NCBI RefSeq assembly: GCF_001658025.2
Contig: NZ_CP014007.2
Coordinates: 310,001-374,000 of the forward strand
DNA length: 64,000 nucleotides
Direction: 5' to 3'
Origin: Kosakonia oryzae
Lineage (GTDB): Bacteria > Pseudomonadota > Gammaproteobacteria > Enterobacterales > Enterobacteriaceae
A model generated the notes under the pieces. It was given only the letters and a program-made list of their open reading frames with translations, was not told the origin of the DNA and did no database searches. The position numbers were made by a program, and so were the translations under genes. Positions 34,795 through 43,158 of this stretch are shown here, piece after piece. Each line of letters starts with the position of its first letter. The stretch's first letter is position 1.

Positions 34795-36555
34795 ATGATG
34801 AAACAGAAGTTTGCGCGTTGGGTGTTGATTGCCGCGCTGACAGCGGGAGGGTGTTTTAGCGTTGCGGCTGCGCCGCCGGAAGGGCAGGCAACCGCGCCAC
34901 CGCCGGTCTCGTACGGTGTTGAAGCCGATGTCTTCCACCCGGTGGTTGCGAAGCAAGGCATGGTGGCTTCGGTGGATGAAGCTGCGACGCGCGTCGGCGT
35001 CGATATTCTGAAGCAGGGGGGTAATGCTGTTGATGCGGCTGTCGCGGTGGGTTATGCGCTGGCGGTCACGCACCCGCAGGCCGGTAACCTCGGCGGCGGT
35101 GGTTTTATGTTGATTCGTACCAAAGAGGGGAAGGTCACGGCGATCGATTTCCGGGAAATGGCGCCCGCCGCCGCCACGCGCGATATGTTCCTTGACGATC
35201 AGGGTAACCCGGACAGCAAAAAATCCCTGACCTCGCATCTGGCATCCGGAACGCCCGGCACGGTGGCGGGTTTCTCAATGGCGCTGGAAAAGTACGGTAC
35301 GCTGCCGCTGAAGAAAGTGGTGCAGCCTGCCATTAAACTGGCGAAACAGGGCTTTGTAGTCAACGATGCGCTGGCGAACGATCTGAAAACCTACGGCAGT
35401 GAAGTGCTACCAAATCATGAAAACAGTAAAGCGATCTTCTGGAAGGATGGCGAACCGCTGAAAAAGGGCGACAAACTGGTGCAGAGCAATCTGGCCAGAA
35501 GCCTGGAGATGATTGCGGAAAAAGGGCCGGACGCCTTCTACAAAGGCGCTATCGCTGAGCAAATCGCCCAGCAGATGAGCAAAAACGGCGGGCTGATCAC
35601 CAAAGAAGATTTAGCCAATTACAAAGCCGTGGAGCGCACACCGATCAGCGGCGACTACCGCGGCTATCAGGTTTACTCCATGCCGCCTCCTTCTTCCGGT
35701 GGGATCCATATCGTTGAGATCCTCAATATTCTGGAGAACTTCGATCTGGCGAAATATGGCTTTGGCAGCGCCGATGCCATACAGGTGATGACCGAAGCGG
35801 AAAAATACGCTTATGCCGACCGCTCCGAATATCTCGGCGATCCGGACTTCGTCAAAGTGCCGTGGCAGGCGCTGACCAACAAAGCGTATGCCAAATCGAT
35901 TGCCGCGCAGATTGATCTCAATAAAGCCCGCCCTTCCAGCCAGATCCGCCCCGGCAAGCTCGAACCCTACGAGAGCAACCAAACCACGCACTATTCGGTG
36001 GTGGATAAAGAGGGCACGGCGGTGGCCGTCACCTATACGCTGAATACGGTTTTTGGCACCGGCATTGTGGCTGGTAATACCGGCATCCTGATGAACAACG
36101 AAATGGATGACTTCTCCGCCAAACCCGGCGTGCCAAACGTGTATGGTCTGGTAGGCGGCGATGCGAACGCCGTTGGGCCGGGCAAACGGCCGCTGTCGTC
36201 GATGTCGCCAACCATTGTGCTGAAAGACGGTAAAACCTGGCTGGTGACCGGCAGCCCTGGCGGCAGCCGGATTATTACCACGGTGCTGCAAATGGTGGTG
36301 AATTCCATCGATTTCGGGATGAACGTCGCGGAAGCCACCAACGCACCGCGCTTCCACCATCAATGGTTGCCGGATGAGCTGCGCGTCGAAAAAGGCTTTA
36401 GCCCGGATACGCTGAAACTGCTGGAACAGAGAGGGCAAAAAGTGGCGGTGAAAGAGGCGATGGGCAGCACGCAGAGCATTATGGTGGCGCCGGACGGTAC
36501 GCTGTATGGCGCGTCAGATCCGCGCTCGGTGGATGATTTAACGGCCGGATATTGA
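34795..36555 (+). CDS. ggt: Gamma-glutamyltranspeptidase precursor
   Basis: Periplasmic enzyme that cleaves gamma-glutamyl bonds of glutathione; 586 residues from this start (E. coli 580). A signal peptide (VLIAALTAGGCFSVAAA) precedes the large subunit; autocleavage should occur before the first Thr of TTHYSV, codon at 35983, which becomes the nucleophile of the small subunit. The PLSSMSPT and GSPGGSRI oxyanion/substrate blocks are intact. I preferred the ATG at 34795, eight bases after GGAG; ATGs at 34789 and 34798 are alternatives. A short AT-QGQ-rich insert (EGQATAPPP) is present after the signal peptide. Confidence 0.95.
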   Translation: MMKQKFARWVLIAALTAGGCFSVAAAPPEGQATAPPPVSYGVEADVFHPVVAKQGMVASVDEAATRVGVDILKQGGNAVDAAVAVGYALAVTHPQAGNLGGGGFMLIRTKEGKVTAIDFREMAPAAATRDMFLDDQGNPDSKKSLTSHLASGTPGTVAGFSMALEKYGTLPLKKVVQPAIKLAKQGFVVNDALANDLKTYGSEVLPNHENSKAIFWKDGEPLKKGDKLVQSNLARSLEMIAEKGPDAFYKGAIAEQIAQQMSKNGGLITKEDLANYKAVERTPISGDYRGYQVYSMPPPSSGGIHIVEILNILENFDLAKYGFGSADAIQVMTEAEKYAYADRSEYLGDPDFVKVPWQALTNKAYAKSIAAQIDLNKARPSSQIRPGKLEPYESNQTTHYSVVDKEGTAVAVTYTLNTVFGTGIVAGNTGILMNNEMDDFSAKPGVPNVYGLVGGDANAVGPGKRPLSSMSPTIVLKDGKTWLVTGSPGGSRIITTVLQMVVNSIDFGMNVAEATNAPRFHHQWLPDELRVEKGFSPDTLKLLEQRGQKVAVKEAMGSTQSIMVAPDGTLYGASDPRSVDDLTAGY

Positions 36556-36560
36556 ATGAT

Positions 36561-36586
36561 TTCCCTCTCCCGCCGGGGAGAGGGAA
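36561..36586. terminator. Hairpin between convergent ggt and yhhY
   Basis: TTCCCTCTCC (36561-36570) and GGAGAGGGAA (36577-36586) form a perfect 10-bp stem. No T-run follows, so termination strength is uncertain. Confidence 0.6.
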
Positions 36587-36590
36587 TGGC

Positions 36591-37082
36591 TTAGCCTTTC
36601 ATGCGCGCCATAAAGTACGAATCGACAAACTCGCCGTTACGCAGCGCATAACGTTTACCGGTGCCTTCAATTTCAAAACCGAATTTGCGGTACACCGCCA
36701 GCGCCGGAGCATTATCAACAAACACGGTTAACTCAATTCTGTCGATGCGTAGCCAGTTGTCGCACAGGTTGATCATCTCGCGCATCAGCGCACTGGCGAC
36801 GCCACGGTTATGAAACGCCGACGAAACCGCCATGCCAAAGGTGGCAACATGGCTGCGGCGCGGGTTTTGTTCCACCATCAGCGTCAGGTTTCCGGCCAGT
36901 TGATTATCAATGCAGGCGACCAGTTGACGGCGTCCTGGCTGTGGTTTCAGGCGATCTTCCCAGAGTTCGGCAGGTGGATGCGGTAGCTGTAGCAGGTTGT
37001 GATACACCTCAGGTAGCGCATAGAACTGACGTAAATCTTCGGCATCGCGCGCTTCGGCATGGCGTATCACTATCTCACTCAT
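36591..37082 (-). CDS. yhhY: YhhY (AaaT), GNAT N-acetyltransferase
   Basis: 163-residue GNAT acetyltransferase. The acetyl-CoA loop is HNRGVASALMREM and the C-terminal FVDNAPALAVYRKFGF block is typical. E. coli YhhY acetylates some free amino acids such as phenylalanine and methionine. Divergent from the ryhB region, as in E. coli. Confidence 0.92.
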   Translation of the reverse strand: MSEIVIRHAEARDAEDLRQFYALPEVYHNLLQLPHPPAELWEDRLKPQPGRRQLVACIDNQLAGNLTLMVEQNPRRSHVATFGMAVSSAFHNRGVASALMREMINLCDNWLRIDRIELTVFVDNAPALAVYRKFGFEIEGTGKRYALRNGEFVDSYFMARMKG

Positions 37083-37178
37083 CCTGCTTCTCCGTTTGGT
37101 TAGGTTTACTCATACCTTCCGGGCATTCATAAAAAGCGTCAACTGCCATTTTTTTGCAAAAAGGTGTAGACAAGTGCG

Positions 37179-37200
37179 AATGATAATGATTATTATTGCC
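37179..37200 (+). promoter_or_regulatory. Fur box of the ryhB promoter
   Basis: AATGATAATGATTATTATT is a good match to the 19-base Fur consensus GATAATGATAATCATTATC and sits immediately before the inferred ryhB start, in the same arrangement as E. coli. Iron-bound Fur should repress ryhB. Confidence 0.88.
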
Positions 37201-37202
37201 AT

Positions 37203-37296
37203 GCATTCAGGGAAACCGTTGCGGTAATCCTGAAAGCACGACATTGCTCACATTGCTTCCAGTATTTCTTAGCCAGCCGCGTGCTGGCTTTTTTTT
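37203..37296 (+). ncRNA. ryhB: RyhB iron-responsive small RNA
   Basis: About 92 nucleotides between yhhY and yhhX, the E. coli ryhB locus. The conserved core GAAAGCACGACATTGCTCAC and CATTGCTTCC that pairs with sodB, sdh and other targets is unchanged, and the 3' end is a GCCAGC/GCTGGC hairpin with an eight-base U-tract, suited to Hfq. The first 30 bases differ from E. coli (AGGGAAACCGTTGCGG in place of the usual stem I). It represses iron-using proteins under iron starvation. The exact 5' end is inferred by alignment from memory. Confidence 0.92.
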
Positions 37297-37397
37297 GCCC
37301 GTCATTTGCCAACGGCTGCCTTTTGAGAAAAGGGCGAGGGGCACGGCTTTCGAAGTTGCGCTATGGTAGTGACAGTCACCTCAACAAGGACTGGATC

Positions 37398-38435
37398 ATG
37401 ACTCTACATTGCGCATTTATCGGGTTTGGCAAAAGCACGACCCGTTATCATCTTCCCTATGTTCTTAACCGGAAAGCGAGCTGGAAAGTGGCGCACATCT
37501 TTCGCCGCCATGCAAAACCGGAAGAGCAACATCCCGCGTATCAACATATTCATTTCACCAGCGATCTGGACGACATCCTGCTCGATCCGCAGGTAAAACT
37601 GGTGATTGTCTGTACTCACGCCGACAGCCATTTCGACTATGCGAAGCGCGCGCTGGAAGCGGGGAAAAACGTGCTGGTGGAGAAGCCGTTTACCCCGACG
37701 ATGGCGGAAGCAATCACGTTGTTTGAACTGGCGAAAAGCAAAGGCCTGACGGTTTCGCCGTATCAGAACCGCCGCTTTGACTCCTGCTTCCTGACCACTA
37801 AAAAAGCGATCGAAAGCGGTAAGCTCGGCAATATTGTTGAAATTGAAAGCCACTTTGACTATTATCGCCCGGTGGCGGAAACCAAACCCGGCTTGCCGCA
37901 GGATGGCTCATTTTATGGCCTCGGCGTGCATACCATGGACCAGATTATCTCGCTGTTCGGCCGCCCCGATCATGCGGCCTACGATATTCGCAGCCTGCGC
38001 AACAAGGCCAATCCGGACGATACCTTTGAAGCTCAGCTCTTCTATGGCGATTTAAAAGCCATCGTGAAAACCAGCCATCTAGTAAAAATCGATTACCCGA
38101 AATTTATTGTGCATGGTACGAAAGGGTCGTTTATCAAATACGGTATCGATCAGCAGGAAACCAGCCTGAAAGCCAATATCATGCCGGGGGAACCGGGCTT
38201 TGCCGCCGACAACAGTATCGGCATTCTGGAGTATGTGAATGCGGCGGGGGAAACGGTGCGCGAAGAGGTTAGGCCGGAAACCGGCGACTATGGCCGCGTC
38301 TATGATGCGCTCTATCAGACGCTGACAACCGGAGCGCCAAATTACGTCAAGGAATCTGAAGTTCTCACCAACCTTGAGCTGCTCGAACGCGCCTTTGAGC
38401 AGGCCTCTCCGGCCACGATAACCCTCGCGAAATAA
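37398..38435 (+). CDS. yhhX: YhhX, Gfo/Idh/MocA-family oxidoreductase
   Basis: 345-residue NAD(P)-dependent oxidoreductase, E. coli length. N-terminal Rossmann GFGKSTTRYHLPYV, the EKPFTPT cofactor motif, and a C-terminal alpha/beta domain with GLGVHTMDQI. Substrate not known. An in-frame extension back to 37281 lies inside ryhB and is rejected. Confidence 0.93.
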   Translation: MTLHCAFIGFGKSTTRYHLPYVLNRKASWKVAHIFRRHAKPEEQHPAYQHIHFTSDLDDILLDPQVKLVIVCTHADSHFDYAKRALEAGKNVLVEKPFTPTMAEAITLFELAKSKGLTVSPYQNRRFDSCFLTTKKAIESGKLGNIVEIESHFDYYRPVAETKPGLPQDGSFYGLGVHTMDQIISLFGRPDHAAYDIRSLRNKANPDDTFEAQLFYGDLKAIVKTSHLVKIDYPKFIVHGTKGSFIKYGIDQQETSLKANIMPGEPGFAADNSIGILEYVNAAGETVREEVRPETGDYGRVYDALYQTLTTGAPNYVKESEVLTNLELLERAFEQASPATITLAK

Positions 38436-38445
38436 CCATAAATGG

Positions 38446-38482
38446 CTCCTCTGGAGTTGTTCATTTTTTTTGAACAGAGGAG
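38446..38482. terminator. Hairpin between yhhX and yhhW
   Basis: CTCCTCT (38446-38452) pairs with AGAGGAG (38476-38482) and an inner GTTCA/TGAAC pairs around a T-run in the loop. It is probably a 3' stabiliser or weak terminator of yhhX. Confidence 0.5.
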
Positions 38483-38558
38483 TCAATTTTCACCCTCTAT
38501 GATTGCCTGACGTTTGCGTCCACACTTACCCCATCGAAAACATACGGGGGTAAAAAAG

Positions 38559-39254
38559 ATGATCTATTTACGTAAAGCAAACGACCGCGGCCACGCAAAT
38601 CATGGTTGGCTGGATTCCTGGCATAGCTTCTCTTTTGCCGACTATTACGATCCGAATTTCATGGGTTTCTCAGCGCTTCGCGTGATTAACGATGACGTGA
38701 TCGATCCGGGCCAGGGGTTTGGTACGCATCCGCACAAAGATATGGAAATCCTGACCTATGTGCTGGAAGGCGCGGTTGAACACCAGGACAGCATGGGCAA
38801 TAAAGAGCAGGTGCCCGCTGGCGAATTCCAGATTATGAGCGCCGGTACCGGGGTGCGTCACTCTGAGTACAACCCGAGCAATACCGAGCGTCTGCGTCTG
38901 TACCAAATCTGGATCATTCCGGAAAAAACAGGTATCACGCCGCGTTACGAACAGCGCCGCTTCGACGCCCTGCAGGGCAAACAGCTTGTGCTTTCGCCGG
39001 ATGCCCGCGACGGTTCGCTGAAAGTGAACCAGGATATGGAGCTGTACCGCTGGGCGCTGTTGAAAGATGAGCAGTCTGTCCATCAGATTGCCGCCGAACG
39101 CCGCGTCTGGATCCAGGTAGTGAAAGGCAGCGTGACCATTAACGGCACCAAAGCGACTACCAGCGATGGTCTGGCAATCTGGGATGAGCAGGCTATTTCG
39201 GTTCATGCCGATAGCGACAGTGAAATTCTGCTATTCGATTTGCCGCCAGTTTGA
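38559..39254 (+). CDS. yhhW: YhhW, pirin-family quercetin 2,3-dioxygenase
   Basis: 231-residue bicupin of the pirin family, E. coli length. The metal site in the N-terminal cupin is visible: GTHPHKDME (His pair), then SAGTGVRHSEYN with His and Glu. E. coli YhhW has quercetinase activity in vitro; the physiological substrate is unknown. ATG at 38559 follows GGGGG. Confidence 0.93.
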   Translation: MIYLRKANDRGHANHGWLDSWHSFSFADYYDPNFMGFSALRVINDDVIDPGQGFGTHPHKDMEILTYVLEGAVEHQDSMGNKEQVPAGEFQIMSAGTGVRHSEYNPSNTERLRLYQIWIIPEKTGITPRYEQRRFDALQGKQLVLSPDARDGSLKVNQDMELYRWALLKDEQSVHQIAAERRVWIQVVKGSVTINGTKATTSDGLAIWDEQAISVHADSDSEILLFDLPPV

Positions 39255-39277
39255 TCTGATTTAGTTGAATAAATAAT

Positions 39278-39307
39278 GCAACCTTTCGGTTATTACCGGA
39301 AGGTTGC
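39278..39307. repeat. 13-bp hairpin between yhhW and gntR
   Basis: GCAACCTTTCGGT and ACCGGAAGGTTGC pair fully (one G-T wobble) around the loop TATT. There is no T-run; it may be a yhhW 3' end structure or an attenuator-like element in the gntR leader. Confidence 0.55.
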
Positions 39308-39360
39308 GCATTGTCCGTGATAAACTGAGAAACTCTCTCTCAGATAAAAATGTCAGGACG

Positions 39361-40356
39361 ATGAAAAAGAAAAGACCCGTACTTCAGGATGTGGCCGATC
39401 GCGTTGGCGTGACCAAAATGACGGTCAGCCGTTTCTTACGTAACCCGGAACAGGTTTCCGAGGCATTACGTGGCAAAATCGCCGCTGCGCTTGATGAACT
39501 GGGTTATATTCCCAATCGCGCTCCCGATATTCTCTCCAATGCTACCAGCCGGGCTGTTGGCGTTCTGCTTCCCTCTTTGACCAACCAGGTTTTCGCTGAA
39601 GTGTTACGCGGTATTGAAAGCGTGACTGATGCGCACGGCTATCAGACGATGCTTGCCCACTACGGTTATAAACCGGAGATGGAAGAGGAACGTCTGGAAT
39701 CGATGCTTTCGTGGAATATCGACGGGCTGATCCTCACTGAACGCAAACACACCGCGCGCACGCTGAAGATGATTCAGGTTGCGGGTATTCCGGTGGTGGA
39801 GCTGATGGACAGCCGCTCGCCGTGCATTGATATCGCGGTGGGTTTTGACAACTTCGAAGCCGCACGGCAGATGACCGCCGCCATTCTCGCACGCGGACAC
39901 CGGCGCGTGGCGTATCTCGGCGCACGTCTGGACGAACGTACTATCATCAAACAGAAGGGTTACGAGCAGGCGATGCTGGATGCCGGGCTGACGCCGTATA
40001 GCGTCATGATGGAGCAGTCATCTTCTTATACGTCAGGGATAGAACTGATGCGTCAGGCGCGCCGCGAGTACCCGCAACTGGACGGGATTTTCTGTACCAA
40101 CGATGACCTTGCCGTCGGCGCCGCGTTCGAGTGCCAGCGTCTGGGGCTGCGGATCCCGGAAGATATGGCGATTGCCGGGTTCCACGGCCACGATATCGGC
40201 CAGGTGATGGAGCCACGTCTGGCGAGCGTCCTGACGCCACGTGAGCGCATGGGGCGCATTGGCGCAGAGCGCTTACTGGCGCGCATTCGCGGTGAAGCAG
40301 TTACGCCGAAAATGTTAGATTTAGGTTTCACTTTGTCACCAGGTGGATCTATTTAG
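39361..40356 (+). CDS. gntR: GntR, gluconate repressor (LacI family)
   Basis: 331 residues, E. coli length, from the ATG at 39361. N-terminal LacI helix-turn-helix LQDVADRVGVTKMTVSRFLRNPEQVS, then a periplasmic-binding-like sensor domain that binds gluconate. Represses gntKU and gntT. Two operator-like repeats follow it in front of gntK. Confidence 0.95.
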   Translation: MKKKRPVLQDVADRVGVTKMTVSRFLRNPEQVSEALRGKIAAALDELGYIPNRAPDILSNATSRAVGVLLPSLTNQVFAEVLRGIESVTDAHGYQTMLAHYGYKPEMEEERLESMLSWNIDGLILTERKHTARTLKMIQVAGIPVVELMDSRSPCIDIAVGFDNFEAARQMTAAILARGHRRVAYLGARLDERTIIKQKGYEQAMLDAGLTPYSVMMEQSSSYTSGIELMRQARREYPQLDGIFCTNDDLAVGAAFECQRLGLRIPEDMAIAGFHGHDIGQVMEPRLASVLTPRERMGRIGAERLLARIRGEAVTPKMLDLGFTLSPGGSI

Positions 40357-40435
40357 TCTGACAAATTTGAAGTAGCTCACACTTATTTATCTCTGGCACG
40401 AATGGATATTGCTTCTCCCAGACCCCAGCAGGACA

Positions 40436-40464
40436 ATGTTACCGATAACAGTTACCCGTAACAA
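40436..40464 (+). promoter_or_regulatory. Tandem GntR operators before gntK
   Basis: ATGTTACCGATAACAG (40436-40451) and AGTTACCCGTAACAA (40450-40464) both match the GntR palindrome ATGTTACCGGTAACAT and share two bases, 30 bases before the gntK start. This fits repression of gntKU by the neighbouring GntR. Confidence 0.8.
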
Positions 40465-40493
40465 TTCACTCTTGCACTTTGTGGGGGCTACCC

Positions 40494-41024
40494 TTGAGCA
40501 CGACGAACTTTGATCACCACATTTATGTCCTGATGGGCGTTTCAGGCAGTGGTAAATCTGCTGTCGCCAGCGAAGTGGCGCATCAGTTACATGCCGCGTT
40601 TCTCGATGGCGATTTCCTCCATCCGCGCAGCAATATCATGAAAATGGCCTCCGGCGAACCGCTTAACGACGACGACCGCAAACCGTGGTTGCAGGCGCTG
40701 AACGATGCCGCTTTCGCCATGCAGCGCACTAATAAAGTGTCGCTGATTGTGTGCTCGGCGCTGAAAAAGCACTATCGCGACCTGCTGCGCGACGGTAACC
40801 CGAACCTCTCCTTCATCTATCTGAAAGGGGATTTCGAGGTTATCGAGAGCCGTCTGAAGGCGCGTAAAGGCCACTTCTTTAAAACGCAAATGCTGGTAAC
40901 GCAGTTTGACACCCTTCAAGAGCCGGGTGCAGACGAGCGCGATGTTCTGGTCGTTGATATCGACCAGCCGCTGGAGGGTGTTGTTGCCAGCACCATTGAG
41001 ATTATTAACAAAGGCAATGCGTAG
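40494..41024 (+). CDS. gntK: GntK, gluconokinase
   Basis: 176-residue thermoresistant-type gluconate kinase producing 6-phosphogluconate. P-loop GVSGSGKS and lid LKGDFEVIESRLKARKGHFF are intact. The TTG at 40494, 7 bases after GGGGG, gives the E. coli length and its STTN N-terminus; the GTG at 40479 is part of that ribosome-binding site. The stop overlaps the gntU start by one base. Confidence 0.94.
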   Translation: MSTTNFDHHIYVLMGVSGSGKSAVASEVAHQLHAAFLDGDFLHPRSNIMKMASGEPLNDDDRKPWLQALNDAAFAMQRTNKVSLIVCSALKKHYRDLLRDGNPNLSFIYLKGDFEVIESRLKARKGHFFKTQMLVTQFDTLQEPGADERDVLVVDIDQPLEGVVASTIEIINKGNA

Positions 41025-42364
41025 TGAGTACATTAACGCTGGTTTTAACAGCAGCCGGCTCCGTGCTGTTGCTGCTGTTTTTAGTGATGAAAGCGCGTAT
41101 GCACGCTTTCGTCGCTTTGATGGTGGTTTCCATTGGTGCAGGGCTCTTTTCCGGTATGCCGCTGATTAAGATCGCGCAGACCATGGAAAAAGGGATGGGC
41201 GGAACGCTCGGTTTTCTGGCAATTGTGGTCGCGCTTGGCGCCATGTTCGGCAAAATTCTGCATGAAACCGGGGCGGTGGACCAAATCGCCGTCAAGATGC
41301 TGAGATCTTTCGGCCACAGCCGCGCGCATTATGCGATTGGTCTGGCCGGGCTGATTTGCGCATTGCCACTGTTCTTTGAAGTGGCGATTGTGCTGCTGAT
41401 TAGCGTGGCCTTCTCAATGGCGCGCCATACGGGCACCAACCTGGTGAAACTGGTGATTCCGCTGTTTGCCGGTGTTGCGGCTGCTGCGGCGTTTCTGCTG
41501 CCGGGGCCAGCGCCGATGCTGCTGGCTTCGCAGATGCACGCTGATTTCGGCTGGATGATCCTGATTGGCCTGTGCGCGGCCATTCCGGGCATGCTGATTG
41601 CCGGTCCGCTATGGGGCAACTTCATCAGCCGTTATGTCGAACTGCACATTCCTGATGACGTGAGCGAGCCGCATCTTGGCGAGGGCAAAATGCCGTCATT
41701 CGCGTTCAGCTTGTCGTTGATCCTGCTGCCGCTGGTGCTGGTGGGGATGAAAACCATCGCTGCGCGTTTCGTTACCGAAGGCAGCAACCTGTATGACTGG
41801 CTGGAATTTATCGGTCACCCGTTCACGGCGATCCTCGTGGCGTGCCTGGTGGCGATTTACGGCCTGGCGATGCGCCAGGGGATGCCGAAAGATCGCGTGA
41901 TGGAAATCTGCGGCCACGCGCTGCAACCGGCGGGCATTATTCTGCTGGTGATCGGTGCGGGCGGTGTGTTCAAACAGGTGCTGGTTGATTCCGGCGTCGG
42001 CCCGGCTCTGGGTGAAGCGCTGACCGGCCTGGGTCTACCCATCGCCATTACCTGCTTCGTGCTGGCGGCGGCGGTGCGCATCATTCAGGGTTCAGCAACC
42101 GTTGCTTGTCTGACGGCGGTTGGTCTGGTGATGCCGGTTATCGAACAACTGCACTTCAACGGCGCGCAGATGGCGGCACTCTCCATCTGTATCGCGGGCG
42201 GTTCCATCGTGGTGAGCCACGTGAACGACGCCGGTTTCTGGCTGTATGGCCGTTTTACCGGTGCAAGCGAAGCGCAAACGCTGAAAACCTGGACCATGAT
42301 GGAAACCATCCTCGGCACCACCGGTGCAATTATCGGGATGATTGCTTTCACGCTGTTGAGTTAA
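41024..42364 (+). CDS. gntU: GntU, low-affinity gluconate permease
   Basis: 446-residue GntP-family inner-membrane permease with about 12-14 hydrophobic segments; E. coli GntU has the same length. GTG start overlapping the gntK stop (TAGTG). Conserved PLFFEVAIVLL and NDAGFWLYGRFTG blocks of GntP-type carriers are present. It imports gluconate for GntK. Confidence 0.95.
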   Translation: MSTLTLVLTAAGSVLLLLFLVMKARMHAFVALMVVSIGAGLFSGMPLIKIAQTMEKGMGGTLGFLAIVVALGAMFGKILHETGAVDQIAVKMLRSFGHSRAHYAIGLAGLICALPLFFEVAIVLLISVAFSMARHTGTNLVKLVIPLFAGVAAAAAFLLPGPAPMLLASQMHADFGWMILIGLCAAIPGMLIAGPLWGNFISRYVELHIPDDVSEPHLGEGKMPSFAFSLSLILLPLVLVGMKTIAARFVTEGSNLYDWLEFIGHPFTAILVACLVAIYGLAMRQGMPKDRVMEICGHALQPAGIILLVIGAGGVFKQVLVDSGVGPALGEALTGLGLPIAITCFVLAAAVRIIQGSATVACLTAVGLVMPVIEQLHFNGAQMAALSICIAGGSIVVSHVNDAGFWLYGRFTGASEAQTLKTWTMMETILGTTGAIIGMIAFTLLS

Positions 42365-42371
42365 ACTGCAT

Positions 42372-42399
42372 GGCCCGGTGGTGAGATGCTTACCGGGCC
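42372..42399. terminator. REP-like hairpin after gntU
   Basis: GGCCCGGT (42372-42379) and ACCGGGCC (42392-42399) around GGTGAGATGCTT; REP-type core sequence. It probably ends or stabilises the gntKU mRNA and separates it from convergent hicB. Confidence 0.65.
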
Positions 42400-42443
42400 A
42401 AAATAGTCATTACTTCTTTTATTTCCTGTGGGCGCGACAAGCG

Positions 42444-42881
42444 CTACTTATTCGCCAGTTCGTGGCGAGCTGCCTGCGCAAGAAAATGGCTCCGATCTTT
42501 ATAAACAGCGCGTTTATCCTGAATAAAGCCATCGATACGCTTAATCAGCACATCCGGTAAGGTGATATTCACCCGCTGCTGCTTGCCTTCAAATCCTGTC
42601 AAATCGACGTCAATCATGAACCAGGAGTCGCAGTGTGCATAATCCGGGTTCGCGGCATACACCATGTAGCCAGCATCGGTTATATCCTCCACCGAATGCG
42701 CGCCGCTTAGCATCATCTCTTCAACAATGCTGAGAATCGCCTCACGAGCCATCACCGGGATATCAATCTGCTCATCAGCAGCGGAAACACAGCCGTAGTC
42801 GAATTGATCGAAAGCCGGAACAGCAATGCCATACGCGGTATCGGCATCTTTAGGTGATTCAACCCCGACAGAGAAAAACAT
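42444..42881 (-). CDS. hicB: HicB-type antitoxin
   Basis: 145 residues from MFFSVG. It has the HicB pattern: a degraded RNase-H-like N-terminal part (FSVGVESPKDADTAYGIAVPAF) and a C-terminal ribbon-helix-helix DNA-binding part (RVNITLPDVLIKRIDGFIQ). It neutralises HicA and autoregulates the pair. Lies after hicA on the same strand, 24 bases away. The earlier ATG at 42893 adds four residues and has a weaker site. Confidence 0.88.
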   Translation of the reverse strand: MFFSVGVESPKDADTAYGIAVPAFDQFDYGCVSAADEQIDIPVMAREAILSIVEEMMLSGAHSVEDITDAGYMVYAANPDYAHCDSWFMIDVDLTGFEGKQQRVNITLPDVLIKRIDGFIQDKRAVYKDRSHFLAQAARHELANK

Positions 42882-42905
42882 AGTTACCTCCATAGTCGGC
42901 GGGGA

Positions 42906-43088
42906 TTAGATCCCCGCCATTTTTTTGATTGATCTGACCGTTCCCAGAGGTAAATCCTTCTTTGGATGCGGTACGGGGAAGGTTTTCCCCGTGATGGGCG
43001 ACCACCAGATGTGATGGCTCCCTCCGTTATGCCGCTGAAGAACACAACCGGCGGCGATCAGTTCTTTCAACAGGTCAGCAGATTTCAT
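42906..43088 (-). CDS. hicA: HicA-type mRNA interferase toxin
   Basis: 60-residue dsRBD-fold toxin with the catalytic histidine in NGGSHHIWW (His25) and the VPHPKKDLPLGTVRSIKKMAG C-terminus usual for HicA. It cleaves mRNA when free of HicB. AGGAC precedes the ATG. The pair lies in the gntU-yhgN gap, where E. coli K-12 has none. Confidence 0.92.
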   Translation of the reverse strand: MKSADLLKELIAAGCVLQRHNGGSHHIWWSPITGKTFPVPHPKKDLPLGTVRSIKKMAGI

Positions 43089-43111
43089 AGGTCCTCCCTA
43101 ACCCAAAAATC

Positions 43112-43133
43112 ATTATACACACATATACACACA
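43112..43133 (-). promoter_or_regulatory. hicAB promoter with tandem 10-bp direct repeats
   Basis: TATACACACA is repeated exactly twice (43114-43133). On the minus strand this gives GTGTGTATA repeats running into a perfect -10 TATAAT (43112-43117), about 24 bases upstream of hicA. The repeats are a likely HicB autoregulation operator. Confidence 0.6.
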
Positions 43134-43158
43134 AAGAAAGAGCGGAGGTGTGCCGGGC

